Assembly: GCA_001304855.1 (NCBI GenBank)
Contig: BBZN01000023.1
Location: forward strand, 1-64,000
From: Clostridia bacterium UC5.1-1D2
GTDB lineage: Bacteria; Bacillota; Clostridia; Lachnospirales; Lachnospiraceae
DNA length: 64,000 nucleotides
Direction: 5' to 3'
The notes beneath the pieces were generated by a model. That model was given only the letters and a program-made list of their open reading frames with translations. It did not search any database and was not told the DNA's origin. Below, one piece after another: positions 32,666 through 42,833 of the stretch (its first letter is position 1; each line of letters opens with the position of its first letter). A program made the position numbers and the translations under genes.

Positions 32666-32812
32666 ATGAGAATAGAAAGAAATCCGGAAACAGACAGCTA
32701 TGGAGACGGAGATGTTCCGGAGATTGACACGGAACGGTATAAAGACGGCGCCAGAGTGGAAGGACTGCCGGAATCTTCCAGAGAGCGCCGGGACGGCCCC
32801 GGGGGAAATTAG
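32666..32812 (+). CDS. small hydrophilic protein, unknown
   Basis: 48 codons starting at 32666 with AGGAGGTGATGTTC before the ATG. The product is almost wholly charged (RIERNPETDSYGDGDVPEID, then ERYKDGARVEGLPESSRERR). It has no motif I recognise. The strong ribosome-binding site is the main argument for a real gene; the coding region lies alone between two transcription units. Confidence 0.5.
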   Translation: MRIERNPETDSYGDGDVPEIDTERYKDGARVEGLPESSRERRDGPGGN

Positions 32813-32966
32813 CAGTTTCTTTTGTGAATGGCAAGGGTTGACATGGAAGAAACAAGTTTTATATCAGGCTGGGGTATATGTACAGGACGTTTCCGGGCTT
32901 TCTGGAAGCGTCCTGGCAATGGATTTTGTCATGGTTCTATAAAATCCCTTTGTGAAATAAAAAATT

Positions 32967-33146
32967 CTATTGAAACATATGTTCCACATAATTGCGCATC
33001 TCGTCCCGGGATTTTATTTCTCTGGCTCCGTTGACAATGGAGTCCTGCCGGGATTTAGGCAGCTTGGCGAATTCATTCAGGCTGTCGGGATGCATGGCAA
33101 GCTCCATGGTAAAACCAATGGGATATTCCTGGTTATCTATAATCAT
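32967..33146 (-). CDS. small conserved-looking protein, unknown
   Basis: 59 residues, reading MIIDNQEYPIGFTMELAMHP, then LNEFAKLPKSRQDSIVNGAR and SRDEMRNYVEHMF. GAGGTGAAGAGAG precedes the ATG. The helical LPxSRQxxIxxGAR pattern resembles short Lachnospiraceae proteins I have seen annotated as hypothetical, and loosely the C-terminal part of YdeI-type proteins. No neighbours on the same strand. Confidence 0.6.
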   Translation of the reverse strand: MIIDNQEYPIGFTMELAMHPDSLNEFAKLPKSRQDSIVNGAREIKSRDEMRNYVEHMFQ

Positions 33147-33309
33147 CTCTCTTCACCTCGTGGATAGGATGCGCAGATTGAAGATTTTCTATACGGTGAT
33201 TATTTTCTAACATTTTCAAAAAAAATATAAAATCCTAAAACCAAACTTGGTTTTCCGTCGTCTTAAGGGTATAAAGCTGCAAAAAATGAATCAGAAGAGG
33301 AGAAAGACG

Positions 33310-35150
33310 ATGAGAAAACAAATCACAACAGCATTGACAATGACAATGATATTGTCCATGGCAGCGGCAGGCCCTGCCTATGGAGGCAGTTGGAGAATGG
33401 AACAATCCGGCTGGAGGTATCAGAAGGACGACGGAAGGGATGCGTCGGGGGAGTGGCTTCAGGACGGAGAAAAGTGGTATCTTTTTGACGGTCAGGGCAA
33501 CATGAGAACCGGATGGTTTCAGGATGAAGCAGGCAGATGGTTTTACTTTAACCCAGGCGGAGATATGAGCGCAGGCTGGCAGTGGATTGATGAGGCCTGC
33601 TACTATTTCCATCCCTTTGCAGACAGTTTGCAGGGAGTGATGTACGCTTCCGGGTTGACTCCCGACGGCTATCTGGTCAATGAAAGCGGGGCGTGGGTAG
33701 ATGCCGGCGGAACGGTCCAGCGCCGGCAGGCTCCGGCTGATACAGATTCCATGGATCAGCTGTATGAGGAGGTTTCCTACAGCGACGGCCGGTTTGAGAG
33801 CAGCAGAAGCGTAGCGGCAGACAAGATGGCCGAGGTAGACGATGCGGTGGAGGACTTCTATGAGGAGTATATCCAGGGAAAGATATCGGAGGATGAGGAT
33901 GACTGGAAATTCAAGAGGGAAATCGAGATCATCCGTTATATGGTGGAAACTATCCGGTATGCTGAGGAGCGTTACCGCTCCAACTCCATGGTGGAGGACG
34001 ATTACACTGCTTACGGAGCGCTGATAGAGGGGGAGGCTGTGTGCGCCGGGTATGCCAGAGCCTTTGACAAGCTGGCGGCCCGCTGCGGTATTGAAAGTCA
34101 TTACGTGGCTAATTCCACACATGCGTGGAATGTGGTGGAGCTGGACGACGGCAAGTGGTACCATGTAGACGTGACCTGGGAGGATCCTGTAGGACATAAT
34201 GATTACGGGTACAATAAGCTGCGCAACAAGTACATTAACCTGGAATCCAGCCAGATAAAGAAGATATCCAACCACAAAACATGGTCGCCTGATAACAAAA
34301 AGTGCAACGCCTATAAATACGGCCCTACCACAGTGGCAGCTTATCTGGCAACGGATCAGGTGGATGACTCCAAGGCAAAGTCTTACAATCAGATTCAGCA
34401 GGAGAAAAAAGACAAGGCGGAGGCAGCCTGAACAGCGCCAGGGTTTCCGGAGGGATCAATGAATTCGCTTATAATAAGGCGGATCTTTCGGAGGAGTTGC
34501 TGCGGTATGTGTCGGGGCAGATCAATTGGAACCAGGCCGGAACCACTGAGGTAAAGGTGGTGATTTCCTATGGGGATGAATCCTGGGTGCGATCCTCCAG
34601 GGAGTTCAACAAAACGCTGACAGATACCAACTCCCAGCTGAAGCGTCAGGGGGACGGCGATAAGTTCCAGATCAGCGCCACCGCCGCCTCGCAGTTTGCA
34701 GATGTAGGTGGACTGGATTACAGGATTGTCACCTTTAAAGTAACTTTGAAGGAGAAAAAGACCGGAAAAAAGATCGATTCCGGCAAAGCAGAGGCAGATG
34801 AGACGAAAGCAACAGATGAGACTGGCCGTGAAGAAGAGAATACAAAACAGGAGAAACAGGAAAAAGACGGAAATACGGAAACCGTGAAAAATGAGGCCGG
34901 GGAAGAGAAGAAAGAGGGAAGCACCAGCAAGGACAAGGAAGATATGGAGTTAAAGGAAGGTACGGAAGGCGGAGCGCTGAAGGAGAAGGAGGGTACGGAA
35001 GGCGGAGCGCTGAAGGAGAAGGAAGATACGGAAGGCGGAGCGCCAAAGGAGAAGGAGGGTACGGAAGGCGGAACGCCAAAAGAGAAGGCGGACAGGTCAG
35101 GATATGACAGTTCTGTCCTTGGAGGAGGTATGAGCCAGGCTGAAGAGTAA
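33310..35150 (+). CDS. secreted transglutaminase-like protein with wall-binding repeats (frameshift)
   Basis: About 613 residues. Signal peptide (ITTALTMTMILSMAAAGPAYG); three wall-binding hairpin repeats (KWYLFDGQGNMRTGWFQDEA); a transglutaminase-like domain with Cys in GEAVCAGYARAF, His in STHAWNVVELDDGKW and Asp in HVDVTWEDP; then, after a missing base near 34425, a beta domain and a Glu/Lys-rich tail. The tail holds four 11-residue repeats (KEGTEGGALKE type, 34960-35090). GGAGAAAGACG precedes the ATG at 33310. It could crosslink or cleave surface peptides; no substrate can be named. Confidence 0.88.
34957..35090 (+). repeat. four 33-bp tandem coding repeats
   Basis: Four in-frame copies of a unit starting GGTACGGAAGGCGGAGCG, with substitutions in copies 3 and 4 (GAT for GGT, CCA for CTG). 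They encode the acidic/basic tail of the transglutaminase-like protein. Copy-number change would keep the frame. Confidence 0.9.
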
Positions 35151-35320
35151 GCGTAGCCCCGCCCCGGTAGCGCGTATGGGCCTGGCTGCAGAGAGATCGC
35201 ACAGGGCCAGACTCAGAGAAGGCGCAGATGCCAGAGGGAGGAACCCTTGACATTTGCGCTTCATGGTATAGGATAATGAAAGCGGAACGAGCAGTTTTAA
35301 CGATTGTTATCAGACATCAG

Positions 35321-35355
35321 CACCCAGGAAGCTGCGGCTTTCTGGGTGTTTTAAT
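35321..35355 (+). terminator. intrinsic terminator
   Basis: CACCCAG(G)AAGC, TGCG loop, GCTT(T)CTGGGTG, then TTTTA. It ends the transglutaminase-like unit, 30 bases before the dus start. Confidence 0.75.
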
Positions 35356-35386
35356 GCGCCCTGACGGGGCTTTTACAGGAGAGGTT

Positions 35387-36361
35387 ATGCAATATTATAT
35401 GGCGCCCATGGAGGGCCTTACAGGATATGTCTACAGGAACGCTTACCACCGGTGCTTCCGCCCTATGGATAAATATTTTACTCCTTTTTATTTCCCCAAA
35501 GCCGAACAGCGGTTTAAGTTCCAGAGAACTGAACGATATTCTTCCTGAGCATAATCAGGGCCTTTACGTGGTGCCTCAGATACTGACTAACCGGGCGGAG
35601 GATTTCCTTTGCACAGCCCGGATTCTCAAGGAGTATGGATACAGGGAGGTAAATCTGAATCTGGGATGTCCTTCAGGGACTGTCGTATCTAAGAAGAAAG
35701 GCGCAGGGTTTCTGGCTCTGCCCGTAGGCCTGGATCGGTTTTTGGAGGAGGTCTGCACCGAACTTGGGAAGATGAGCATGGATTTATCTGTGAAAACCCG
35801 CCTTGGGGTGGCAGATGAGGAGGAGTTTTATGAGCTCATGGAGATTTATAACCGGCATCCGCTGAAGGAGCTCATTGTTCACCCGAGAATCCGTATGGAT
35901 TATTATAAAAACACTCCCCGTATGAAACTCTTTTCCTTTGCCATGGAATCCGGCGTCTGTCCTGTGTGCTATAACGGCGATATTTTCACATCCGGTGCAT
36001 ACAGAAATCTGATGGAGGAATACCCCGGGCTAAAACGCCTGATGCTTGGCAGGGGGCTTCTTGCCAATCCCGGCCTCAGGGAAGAACTTGAAGGGCTGGG
36101 AACCTGGACAAAGAGCGGTTTGGCCTGTTCCACGGGTTGGTTTATGAGGGCTACAGGGAAATCTTGTCAGGGGACAGAAACGTGCTGTTTAAAATGAAGG
36201 AGCTCTGGTCCATGATGATACAGATCTTTAACGACAGCGGAAAATATATTAAAAAAATAAAGAAGGCCCAGAGGCTGGCAGAATACGAGACAGCCGTGGA
36301 CCTTGTTTTAAGAGATTTGGAGATGATTCCGGGGGCGGGATTCCTTCCTGAAAGGCGGTAA
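35387..36361 (+). CDS. tRNA-dihydrouridine synthase (frameshifts)
   Basis: About 325 residues. FMN-dependent reductase that makes dihydrouridine in tRNA. MAPMEGLTGYVYRNAY at the start, the active-site Cys in VNLNLGCPSGTVVSKKKGAG, ELIVHPRIRMDYY and the phosphate-binding VCYNGDIFTS and MLGRGLLANP. AGGAGAGGTT precedes the ATG at 35387. Missing bases near 35510 and 36130 break it. The third subclass cannot be fixed by eye. Confidence 0.93.
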
Positions 36362-36369
36362 TAAGGATT

Positions 36370-36864
36370 TTAATGCATTATTTCAATTACGCCGCAGGCA
36401 ATTTTGCTGCCGGAATCACCGGAAGGCTGGGAGGTGAAATCGTCTGCATGGCTGTGGATGATCACGGAACGGCCTGCAATGTCCTTGATGGAAAAACGTT
36501 TGTCATAGAAAGCGGTCCAGGCGTAGCCTTCATTTCCAAGTAACGGCGGAAAATCCCCTGCGTGGAAGGGATGGGGCTGGCCGGAAGGATTATAATGGTC
36601 TCCGGTATGTGCGAAATTGCCGGAACAGTCCCCGTTTTGGTGGATGTGGAAGGCATAGAAGTCGGAGGAGCCGGGAGCGCTTTTGTTGGGAAGGTTAAAG
36701 ATCTCTGCCTCCACCAGCACGCCCTGGTAAGGGGTTTCATAGAATTTAACCAGGCCGCTTAAGGCAGGCGCGGCCTCACCGCCTCTCACCCAGGCCAGGG
36801 CGGAGGGGGTGTTATAGCGGAGCAGATCGGCAAAGATATCGCCGGGGGTAGATTGGCTGGTCAT
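36370..36864 (-). CDS. sodC: Cu/Zn-type superoxide dismutase family protein
   Basis: 164 residues, intact. Metal ligands typical of SodC are present: FHIHQNGDCSGNF, HTGDHYNPSG, HAGDFPPLLGN, and the C-terminal VIIHSHADDFTSQPSG. There is no signal peptide, whereas most bacterial SodC is exported, so this one should be cytoplasmic. It converges with dus. Its upstream region holds a promoter at 37125-37153 and a 250-base leader with hairpins. Confidence 0.92.
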   Translation of the reverse strand: MTSQSTPGDIFADLLRYNTPSALAWVRGGEAAPALSGLVKFYETPYQGVLVEAEIFNLPNKSAPGSSDFYAFHIHQNGDCSGNFAHTGDHYNPSGQPHPFHAGDFPPLLGNEGYAWTAFYDKRFSIKDIAGRSVIIHSHADDFTSQPSGDSGSKIACGVIEIMH

Positions 36865-37153
36865 AGTTATCTCCTGATTTTTATTTGTCTCTATCAGGAT
36901 ATGCAGACAATAAAAAAGTTTACCTGAAGCGCTTCATAGGCAAACTTTAATGTAAATGGAGGGGGCCGGCAGAAGGGGAGCTGCCGGCCGTAGGTATGAA
37001 AAAGTGTTTTCCTGTATTGTAAAAGGTTTATCGCCTTACAAGTAATAATATACAGGGTAAATGTGGACAAAGTTTGAGCACAGACTAAAGAATCAATAAA
37101 AAAACTAAAGTGAAAATAAAACAAATTATAAAGGTTGGAAGTATTTATAGCAA
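36865..37153 (-). promoter_or_regulatory. promoter and structured leader of sodC with terminator-like hairpin
   Basis: On the minus strand: TTGCTA (37153-37148), 17 bases, TATAAT (37130-37125). The transcript would then contain a nested stem (CCTGTA...TACAGG around TTGTAA...TTACAA, about 37010-37055), a 9-bp GC stem (GGCCGGCAG/CTGCCGGCC, 36964-36989) and finally AAAGTTTGCC...AAGCGCTT...GGTAAACTTT followed by a T-run (36948-36911), which looks like an intrinsic terminator about 45 bases before the sodC start. I cannot match it to a known riboswitch. Apart from this I see no gene in 36865-37209. Confidence 0.55.
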
Positions 37154-37209
37154 CCAGATAATTAGATGTAAAAAAATGGAAATACTGAGGAAAGGCAGAG
37201 GAGTAGAAT

Positions 37210-37701
37210 ATGTATGATAATCTGACGGAAAACGATATCAGAAAGATGGAGGAAGAGATAGAATACCGTAAACTGGTGGTGAGAAAAGAAGCGTTGGAGG
37301 CGGTAAAGGAGGCCAGGGCTCACGGGGATTTGAGTGAGAATTTTGAGTATAAGGCGGCCAAACAGGACAAGAACCGCAATGAAAGCCGTATCCGTTATTT
37401 GGAGAGAATGATCAAAACTGCCAGAATTATATCCGACGACTCAAGAGCTGACGAGGTGGGACTTAACGACAGGGTGACCGTCTATATTCCTGAGGATGAT
37501 GAGACGGAGCATTATAAACTGGTGACAACTGTAAGGGGAAACTCCCTTCAGGGCCTGATCAGCATTGATTCGCCTTTGGGAAAGGCGATTAAGGGAAAAA
37601 AGGTAGGTGATAAGGTGGATGTGCGTGTAAACGACCGTTTCAGCTACCAGGTGGAGATCCGCTCCATAGATAAGAGTTCCCGCGGGAGGAGGACAAACTG
37701 A
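37210..37701 (+). CDS. greA: transcription elongation factor GreA/GreB family
   Basis: 163 residues, intact. N-terminal antiparallel coiled coil with the acidic tip ARAHGDLSENFEYKAAKQ, then RYLERMIKTARII, and the C-terminal FKBP-like domain ending GDKVDVRV and YQVEIRSID. It rescues backtracked RNA polymerase by stimulating transcript cleavage. Slight divergence from typical GreA (GLISIDSPLGKAIKGKKVGD matches well). GAGGAG precedes the ATG. Confidence 0.93.
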   Translation: MYDNLTENDIRKMEEEIEYRKLVVRKEALEAVKEARAHGDLSENFEYKAAKQDKNRNESRIRYLERMIKTARIISDDSRADEVGLNDRVTVYIPEDDETEHYKLVTTVRGNSLQGLISIDSPLGKAIKGKKVGDKVDVRVNDRFSYQVEIRSIDKSSRGRRTN

Positions 37702-37861
37702 GAAGTTTCTGAAAGGGTTCCGGCCGTCCGGCAGAAAATGCGGGTTACGGGAACGGGAGGGCAGTGAAGGTCCCCAGGGAACAGGCTGCATAAAGGGGGA
37801 AGCGGAATTGGCTGCTGGAGGGTGAAAGGGCATATTTAAGATAGTAAGGAGGAGGGCGGGC

Positions 37862-39187
37862 ATGGCGGCTGTTAATATGACAGAGGGCAGCATCACAAAG
37901 CATATGGTAGAATATTCGGTTCCCCTGATACTGGGAAATTTCTTCCAGCTTACATATAATGCAGTTGATTCCATTATAGCAGGAAGATTTATTGGAAAGG
38001 AAGCGCTGGCTGCAGAGGGAACTGCAGGCCCTGTGATGAATATTATTATTCTGGGAATTTCAGGAATTTGCATGGGAGCTTCGGTGCTTATGAGCGAGTT
38101 CTTCGGCGCAGGCCAGAAAGAGAAGTTAAAACGTGAGATGTCCACAACGGTTATATTCGGCTGTTATTTTTCTGTTATCATAGCGGCTGCAGGGGCGTTG
38201 TGGTCCGGCGTTCTTTTAAAATCCCTTCAGGTGCCGGATGAGATATTTCATATGGCCTCGGTTTACCTGTCCATTATCTTTTTAGGCGCGCCATTTACAT
38301 ATTTTTATAATGCAGTGTCTGCTGCTTTAAAAAGTGTTGGGGACTCCAGGACGCCCCTCAAGTTTCTGGCATTTTCCTCTGTGCTCAATGGAGCGCTGGA
38401 TTTAATATTCATCGGAGGACTGGGATTCGGAATCGTCTGCTCGGCTGTTACCACTGTCATAGCTGAGGCTGCCTCCGCCTTTTTGTGTATTGGCTATGTA
38501 TATAAAAAGATACCTATGCTGCAGCTGAAACGAGGAGAATTCGCCATGGATCCGCTGCTGCTGAAGCAGACCCTCCGCTATGGGAGCGTTACGGCCCTGC
38601 AGCAGTCCTGTCAGCCTGTGGGAAAACTGCTGATACAGGGAGCCGTGAATCCTCTGGGAGTGGATATGATCGCCGCATTTAATGCGGTGAACCGCATTGA
38701 CGACTATGCGTTTACGCCGGAGCAGAGCATATCCCATGGAATTACCACCTTTGTGGCTCAGAACCGGGGAGCTGGCAAGAGGGAGCGTATCCGCACCGGG
38801 TTCAGGAGGGGACTGATGCTGGAAGCGGGGTACTGGGTTATTATTTGCCTTGTTATCACTCTGTTTAAGGAGCCCTTCATGAGCTTGTTTGTTACCAGGG
38901 AAAATAAAGGGATTGTTGAGCTGGGAAGCAGCTATCTGGGACTGATGGCGCTGTTTTACATATTTCCCGCTTTTACCAACGGCATTCAGGGCTTTTTCCG
39001 GGGGATGGGCAATATGGGAATCACTCTTTTGGGAACGTTTGTCCAGACCGCTGTGAGAGTGAGCTTTGTCTGGCTCCTGGCGCCTGTTATGGGAATACAG
39101 GGAGTGGCCTACGCCTGCGCCCTGGGGTGGAGCGTGATGCTGCTGGTGGAGATACCTTATTACCGATGGTACATGAGAGGCAGATAA
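37862..39187 (+). CDS. MATE family efflux transporter
   Basis: 441 residues, intact, about 12 membrane helices. N-terminus YSVPLILGNFFQLTYNAVDS and the repeat-half signature FGYPAAL-like YGSVTALQQSCQPVGKLLIQ are of the DinF/NorM type. Such carriers export drugs or metabolites with Na+ or H+. AAGGAGGAGG precedes the ATG. A second MATE gene follows. Confidence 0.93.
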   Translation: MAAVNMTEGSITKHMVEYSVPLILGNFFQLTYNAVDSIIAGRFIGKEALAAEGTAGPVMNIIILGISGICMGASVLMSEFFGAGQKEKLKREMSTTVIFGCYFSVIIAAAGALWSGVLLKSLQVPDEIFHMASVYLSIIFLGAPFTYFYNAVSAALKSVGDSRTPLKFLAFSSVLNGALDLIFIGGLGFGIVCSAVTTVIAEAASAFLCIGYVYKKIPMLQLKRGEFAMDPLLLKQTLRYGSVTALQQSCQPVGKLLIQGAVNPLGVDMIAAFNAVNRIDDYAFTPEQSISHGITTFVAQNRGAGKRERIRTGFRRGLMLEAGYWVIICLVITLFKEPFMSLFVTRENKGIVELGSSYLGLMALFYIFPAFTNGIQGFFRGMGNMGITLLGTFVQTAVRVSFVWLLAPVMGIQGVAYACALGWSVMLLVEIPYYRWYMRGR

Positions 39188-39381
39188 TTACAGTATTATC
39201 CCGGAGAAATGTGTTTTGGCACAACGGGAAACCGGAAGGATGGAAAGCAGGGAAATGTGCGGGCCCAAAGACCACATTTTAATAGCCTTATCTGGTAAAC
39301 TGTTGTACAATAGTTCTATATTTGACGCCGGATTATTGGTGTTTGTTTTAGATAGTTAAAGTGGTGGGAAGAGGTGGTTAT

Positions 39382-40730
39382 TTGCAGCGGACAGAGACAG
39401 ATATGATAGAAGGAAGTATTTTTAAGTCTATATTGTGGTTTTCGATACCGCTGCTGATTGGGAATTTTTTCCAGCAGCTATATAATACGGTGGACTCCTA
39501 TGTGGTTGGGAACTTCGTAAACAGGGACGCCCTGGCGGCAGTAGGTGCGTCAACGCCCGTCATCAATATGCTGGTGGGCTTTTTTATGGGCCTGTCTGCA
39601 GGGGCGGGGGTCGTGATTTCCCAGTATTTCGGGGGTAAACGGGCGGAGGATATGAGCAAAGCCGTTCACAGCTCCATGGCCCTGACTGCTTTGCTGAGCG
39701 TTGTGTTTACTGCGGCGGGACTTCTTTTTACCAGGCCTCTCTTAAAGGGGATCGGTGTCCCGGAGGAGGTTATGCCCCACTCGGCCCAGTATCTGATGAT
39801 CTATTTCGGCGGCATTACCTTCTCCCTGTTTTACAATATGGGGGCGGGTATCCTGCGGGCTATCGGTGATTCCTCCCATCCGCTTATATACCTGGCGGTG
39901 GCCAGCGTTGTGAATATAGCGCTGGATGTGCTGTTTGTATGCGGATTTCACATGGGCATTGCAGGGGTGGCTGTCGCAACCCTCATAGCCCAGGCTGTGA
40001 GCTCGGCTATGGTGCTGTACAAGCTTACGCATACCGGAGAGGATTACAGGGTGGAGTTTCGCAAGATCCGTTTTCATAAAAAGATGGTGAAAAAAATTGT
40101 GGCCTTCGGATTTCCTGCAGCCCTTCAGCAGAGCGTCACCTCGTTTTCAAATGTGATCGTCCAGTCCTATATCAACAAGTTCGGAGCGGCGGCCATCGCC
40201 GGATATTCCACCTCCCTGAGAATCGACGGTTTTTTACAGCTGCCTCTCCAAAGCTTTAATATGGCGATCACCACCTTCGTAGGCCAGAATATTGGGGCCA
40301 GACAGTATAAGCGGGTGAAGCGGGGAATCTTTGCAGCCTGGTTCATGAGCACAGTAATTATTCTGGTTGGTTCCGTCTGCCTGAATCTGGGCTCCTCCTT
40401 CTTTATCGGCGTGTTTACCAAGGATCAGGAGGTAATTGCAGCGGGAAGCGCCATGCTGCGCATCTTTTCCTACGGTTACATTATACTTCCCGTTGTCCAG
40501 GTGCTGAACGGAGCCCTCAGGGCGCCGGACGGTCCAAGGTTCCCATGTACTTTATGCTTGGCTCCTTTGTGGTTTTGAGGCAGATTTATCTGATGATAGT
40601 TATGCCTTTGACCAACAGCCTGCCGGTGGTGTTTACAGGCTGGCCTGTGACCTGGGTCGTCTGTGCAGTTGGAATGCTGGCCTACTATGTGAAGGTGGAC
40701 TGGCTTCCCGGGGATGCAGAGGAAAGGTAG
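39382..40730 (+). CDS. MATE family efflux transporter (frameshift)
   Basis: About 449 residues; paralogue of the previous gene. LWFSIPLLIGNFFQQLYNTV, GFFMGLSAGAGVVISQYFGG and VAFGFPAALQQSVTSFSNVI. I prefer the TTG at 39382 (GAGGTGG 5 bases upstream) to the GTG at 39361. A missing base near 40535 separates the last 60 residues (MYFMLGSFVVLRQIYLMIVM). Its 3-prime end converges with the amidohydrolase. Confidence 0.9.
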
Positions 40731-40748
40731 ACCTCAGTCCCCGCCTTT

Positions 40749-42103
40749 TCATGTCAGCATTTTGGCCTGGGAATATAACTCCGTAACCCTTGCTGCCTGT
40801 GAGTTTAAAATCCCGGGCTACCGTCGTTCCTCTCACCAGAGTCATTACAGGGCAGCCCTTGAAGGTCTTTCCTGTAAACGGAGACCATTTGTTTTTGCAT
40901 TGAATCAGAGCTTCCGTGTAGGTAAGCTCTTTTTTCATATCTACAATGACCAGATCGGCGTCGTACCCTACCTCCAGACGCCCCTTGTTGGGAAGCTGGT
41001 AGAGGGCGGCCGGTGTATAACTGGTCATCTCCACCAGCTTTTCCATTGTAATCCAGCCCTCTGAAACCAGATTCAGCATGGTGGGAAGAAGCGTCTCAAG
41101 TCCCGGAATGCCGTTGGGTGAGTTCCATATGCACTCCAGTCCCTGATCTTTCTCGTATCTGGCATAGGGAGAGTGATCGGAGCCGATGGTATTCACATAA
41201 CCTTCCTTCAAAAGCTCCAGCATATGCCTGCGGTTTTCTTCGCTGTGCACAGGAGGCGTAAACTTGAGATATGGCCCTTTCTCCTGTACGTCCTCCTCCG
41301 TAAATGTGAGATATTGGGCGCAGGTTTCTGCGAACACGGGGAGTCCCTTATCCCTGGCTTTCTTGATGGCAGTCAGCCCTTCCCATGTACTGACATGGGG
41401 AATAACGGTTGTAAGCCCCGTATCCTCTACATAACAGATAATTCTGCCGATGGCTTCCACCTCTGAGAGAACCGGGTGGGAGCGGCAGTGGGCCAGGCCG
41501 TCACAGCGGCCCCGGGCCTTCAGTTCGCGTTCTGCCAGAGCGATCAGCTCATGATTTTCTGAGTGTATAATCATGGTTCCGCCGCAGCCCGACAGAATTT
41601 TCATATTTCTGTACAGAATGTCGTCTCTGACCCATCCCATATCAGGGGAGGAGTAGCATGTAAATGCTTTTACAGCCGTGATTCCGGTGCCCCTCCAGAA
41701 TTCCTCCACCTGGTCCTTGTTGGAGCGTCCAGGCCGCCGTGGGCTGCGTAATCCACGTAACCGCTGCTTCATAGGCGTCCAGAGTCAGCTGAAGGTTTTT
41801 CTTGTTCAGAACAAGGGGCGTATTGGTAGGCATAGCGATGGCTGTGGTGATGCCTCCCACTGCACAGGCGGCGGTTCCATGTGCGAAATCCTCTCTGTGT
41901 GTGGTGCCGGGATCGTTAAAATGGACATGCTCGTCTATGCAGCCTGGAATAATGTACATTCCGGTGGCGTCGATGGTTTTCCGGGCCTGAGGCATAAGTT
42001 CAGGACTTAAGAGTTCACAGATTTTTCCGTTGCTGATCCCGATATTCATCTTCCGGGAGCTGTAGGGAGTTACGGCAGTTCCGCCAAAAATCAGGGTATC
42101 CAT
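40749..42103 (-). CDS. dihydropyrimidinase/allantoinase-family amidohydrolase (frameshifts)
   Basis: About 452 residues. Metal-binding HVHFNDPG in IIPGCIDEHVHFNDPGTTHR, then SENHELIALAE, VIPHVSTWEGL, and the late Asp in NTIGSDHSPYA. These are the cyclic amidohydrolase ligands shared by hydantoinase, allantoinase and dihydroorotase. Missing bases near 41690-41760 and two A bases near 40806 break it; corrected, the end is RVTELYSQAKMLT at 40749. Substrate cannot be fixed by eye; the neighbours suggest a purine or pyrimidine ring product. Confidence 0.88.
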
Positions 42104-42186
42104 TTTTTATTCTCCTATCTTTAAACACGCCTGGAGCCTGTCTGAAAATTTATATTATGCGTAATTATCAGGCACGCTCCGGCAGA

Positions 42187-42541
42187 TTACAGGTTCGCTG
42201 CTTTGATGCTTTCGTCAATAATGTCCTGGCGAAGGGGGGTATGTACATCCAGAATGGCGGAACCGTCCTCCAGACAGAGGGTTGCGTGGATCTCATTATA
42301 ACCGCAGTAGCAGAGATCGCCGGGAAGCATGACACGCTTCTCCTCCCCGCACTGGAGCTCAAACTTTCCTCTCAGCACATAGACCATCTGCTGATGGCTG
42401 CTGTGGCAGTGGGGTTCCACATAGGCGCCCTTTGGAAATATCATCTCACAGGCCATAATCTTGTCCCCATAACCCAGCATCCTTCTCACCACGCCGTCCG
42501 GCATATTTGTTGTTAAGATTTCTTTCTTTGTTTACAAACAT
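42187..42541 (-). CDS. cupin-domain protein (start frameshift)
   Basis: About 118 residues. Cupin motif 1 GAYVEPHCHSSHQQMVYVLRGKFEL and motif 2 PGDLCYCGYNEIHATL. It gives a single metal-binding beta barrel, often a sugar or ureide isomerase or a sensor. GGAGGG precedes an ATG at 42541; two missing bases in the A-rich stretch near 42525 separate it from the body, which otherwise opens MPDGVVRRMLGYG at 42504. Co-directional with the amidohydrolase, so probably cupin then amidohydrolase in one operon. Confidence 0.82.
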
Positions 42542-42582
42542 AATAATCCCTCCACATTTTAATTTTGATACTAAAAGATTAG

Positions 42583-42633
42583 TAAAACGATTTATCTAAT
42601 TCAGAGCATATAACAAAGCGCAGGAAAAGTCAA
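42583..42633 (-). promoter_or_regulatory. promoter and LacI-type operator of the cupin-amidohydrolase operon
   Basis: Minus strand: TTGACT (42633-42628), 17 bases, TATGCT (42610-42605). Just downstream, TAAAACGATTTA at 42583-42594 is a near-palindrome with the central CG typical of LacI-family operators, placed to block the promoter. Confidence 0.62.
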
Positions 42634-42692
42634 TATGCTTTATAAATAAATAAAACGAGAACATTAATTAGATAAAATGACGAAAAATATAG

Positions 42693-42788
42693 TTGACAAC
42701 TGTGAAATATCCTGTTATTATCACTGTAAAGGCAGGTAAAACATTTTAGTAAACGATGAAATGTATTGAATATTGATAAAACATTTTA
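42693..42788 (+). promoter_or_regulatory. promoter and two operator-like repeats before the lacI-type gene
   Basis: TTGACA (42693), 17 bases, TATTAT (42716-42721). TAAAACATTTTA occurs twice downstream, at 42737-42748 and 42777-42788, 40 bases apart. Related to the operator at 42583; together they fit control of both divergent units by the adjacent LacI-family protein. Confidence 0.65.
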
Positions 42789-42833
42789 CCGGCCTTTTAA
42801 CGTTTCAGTCTGCCATACTGGGGGGATTTACAT

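Noticed and set aside
33235-34275. A 346-codon open frame opposite the transglutaminase-like gene
   Set aside because: Antisense shadow; the plus strand has signal peptide, repeats and catalytic motifs.
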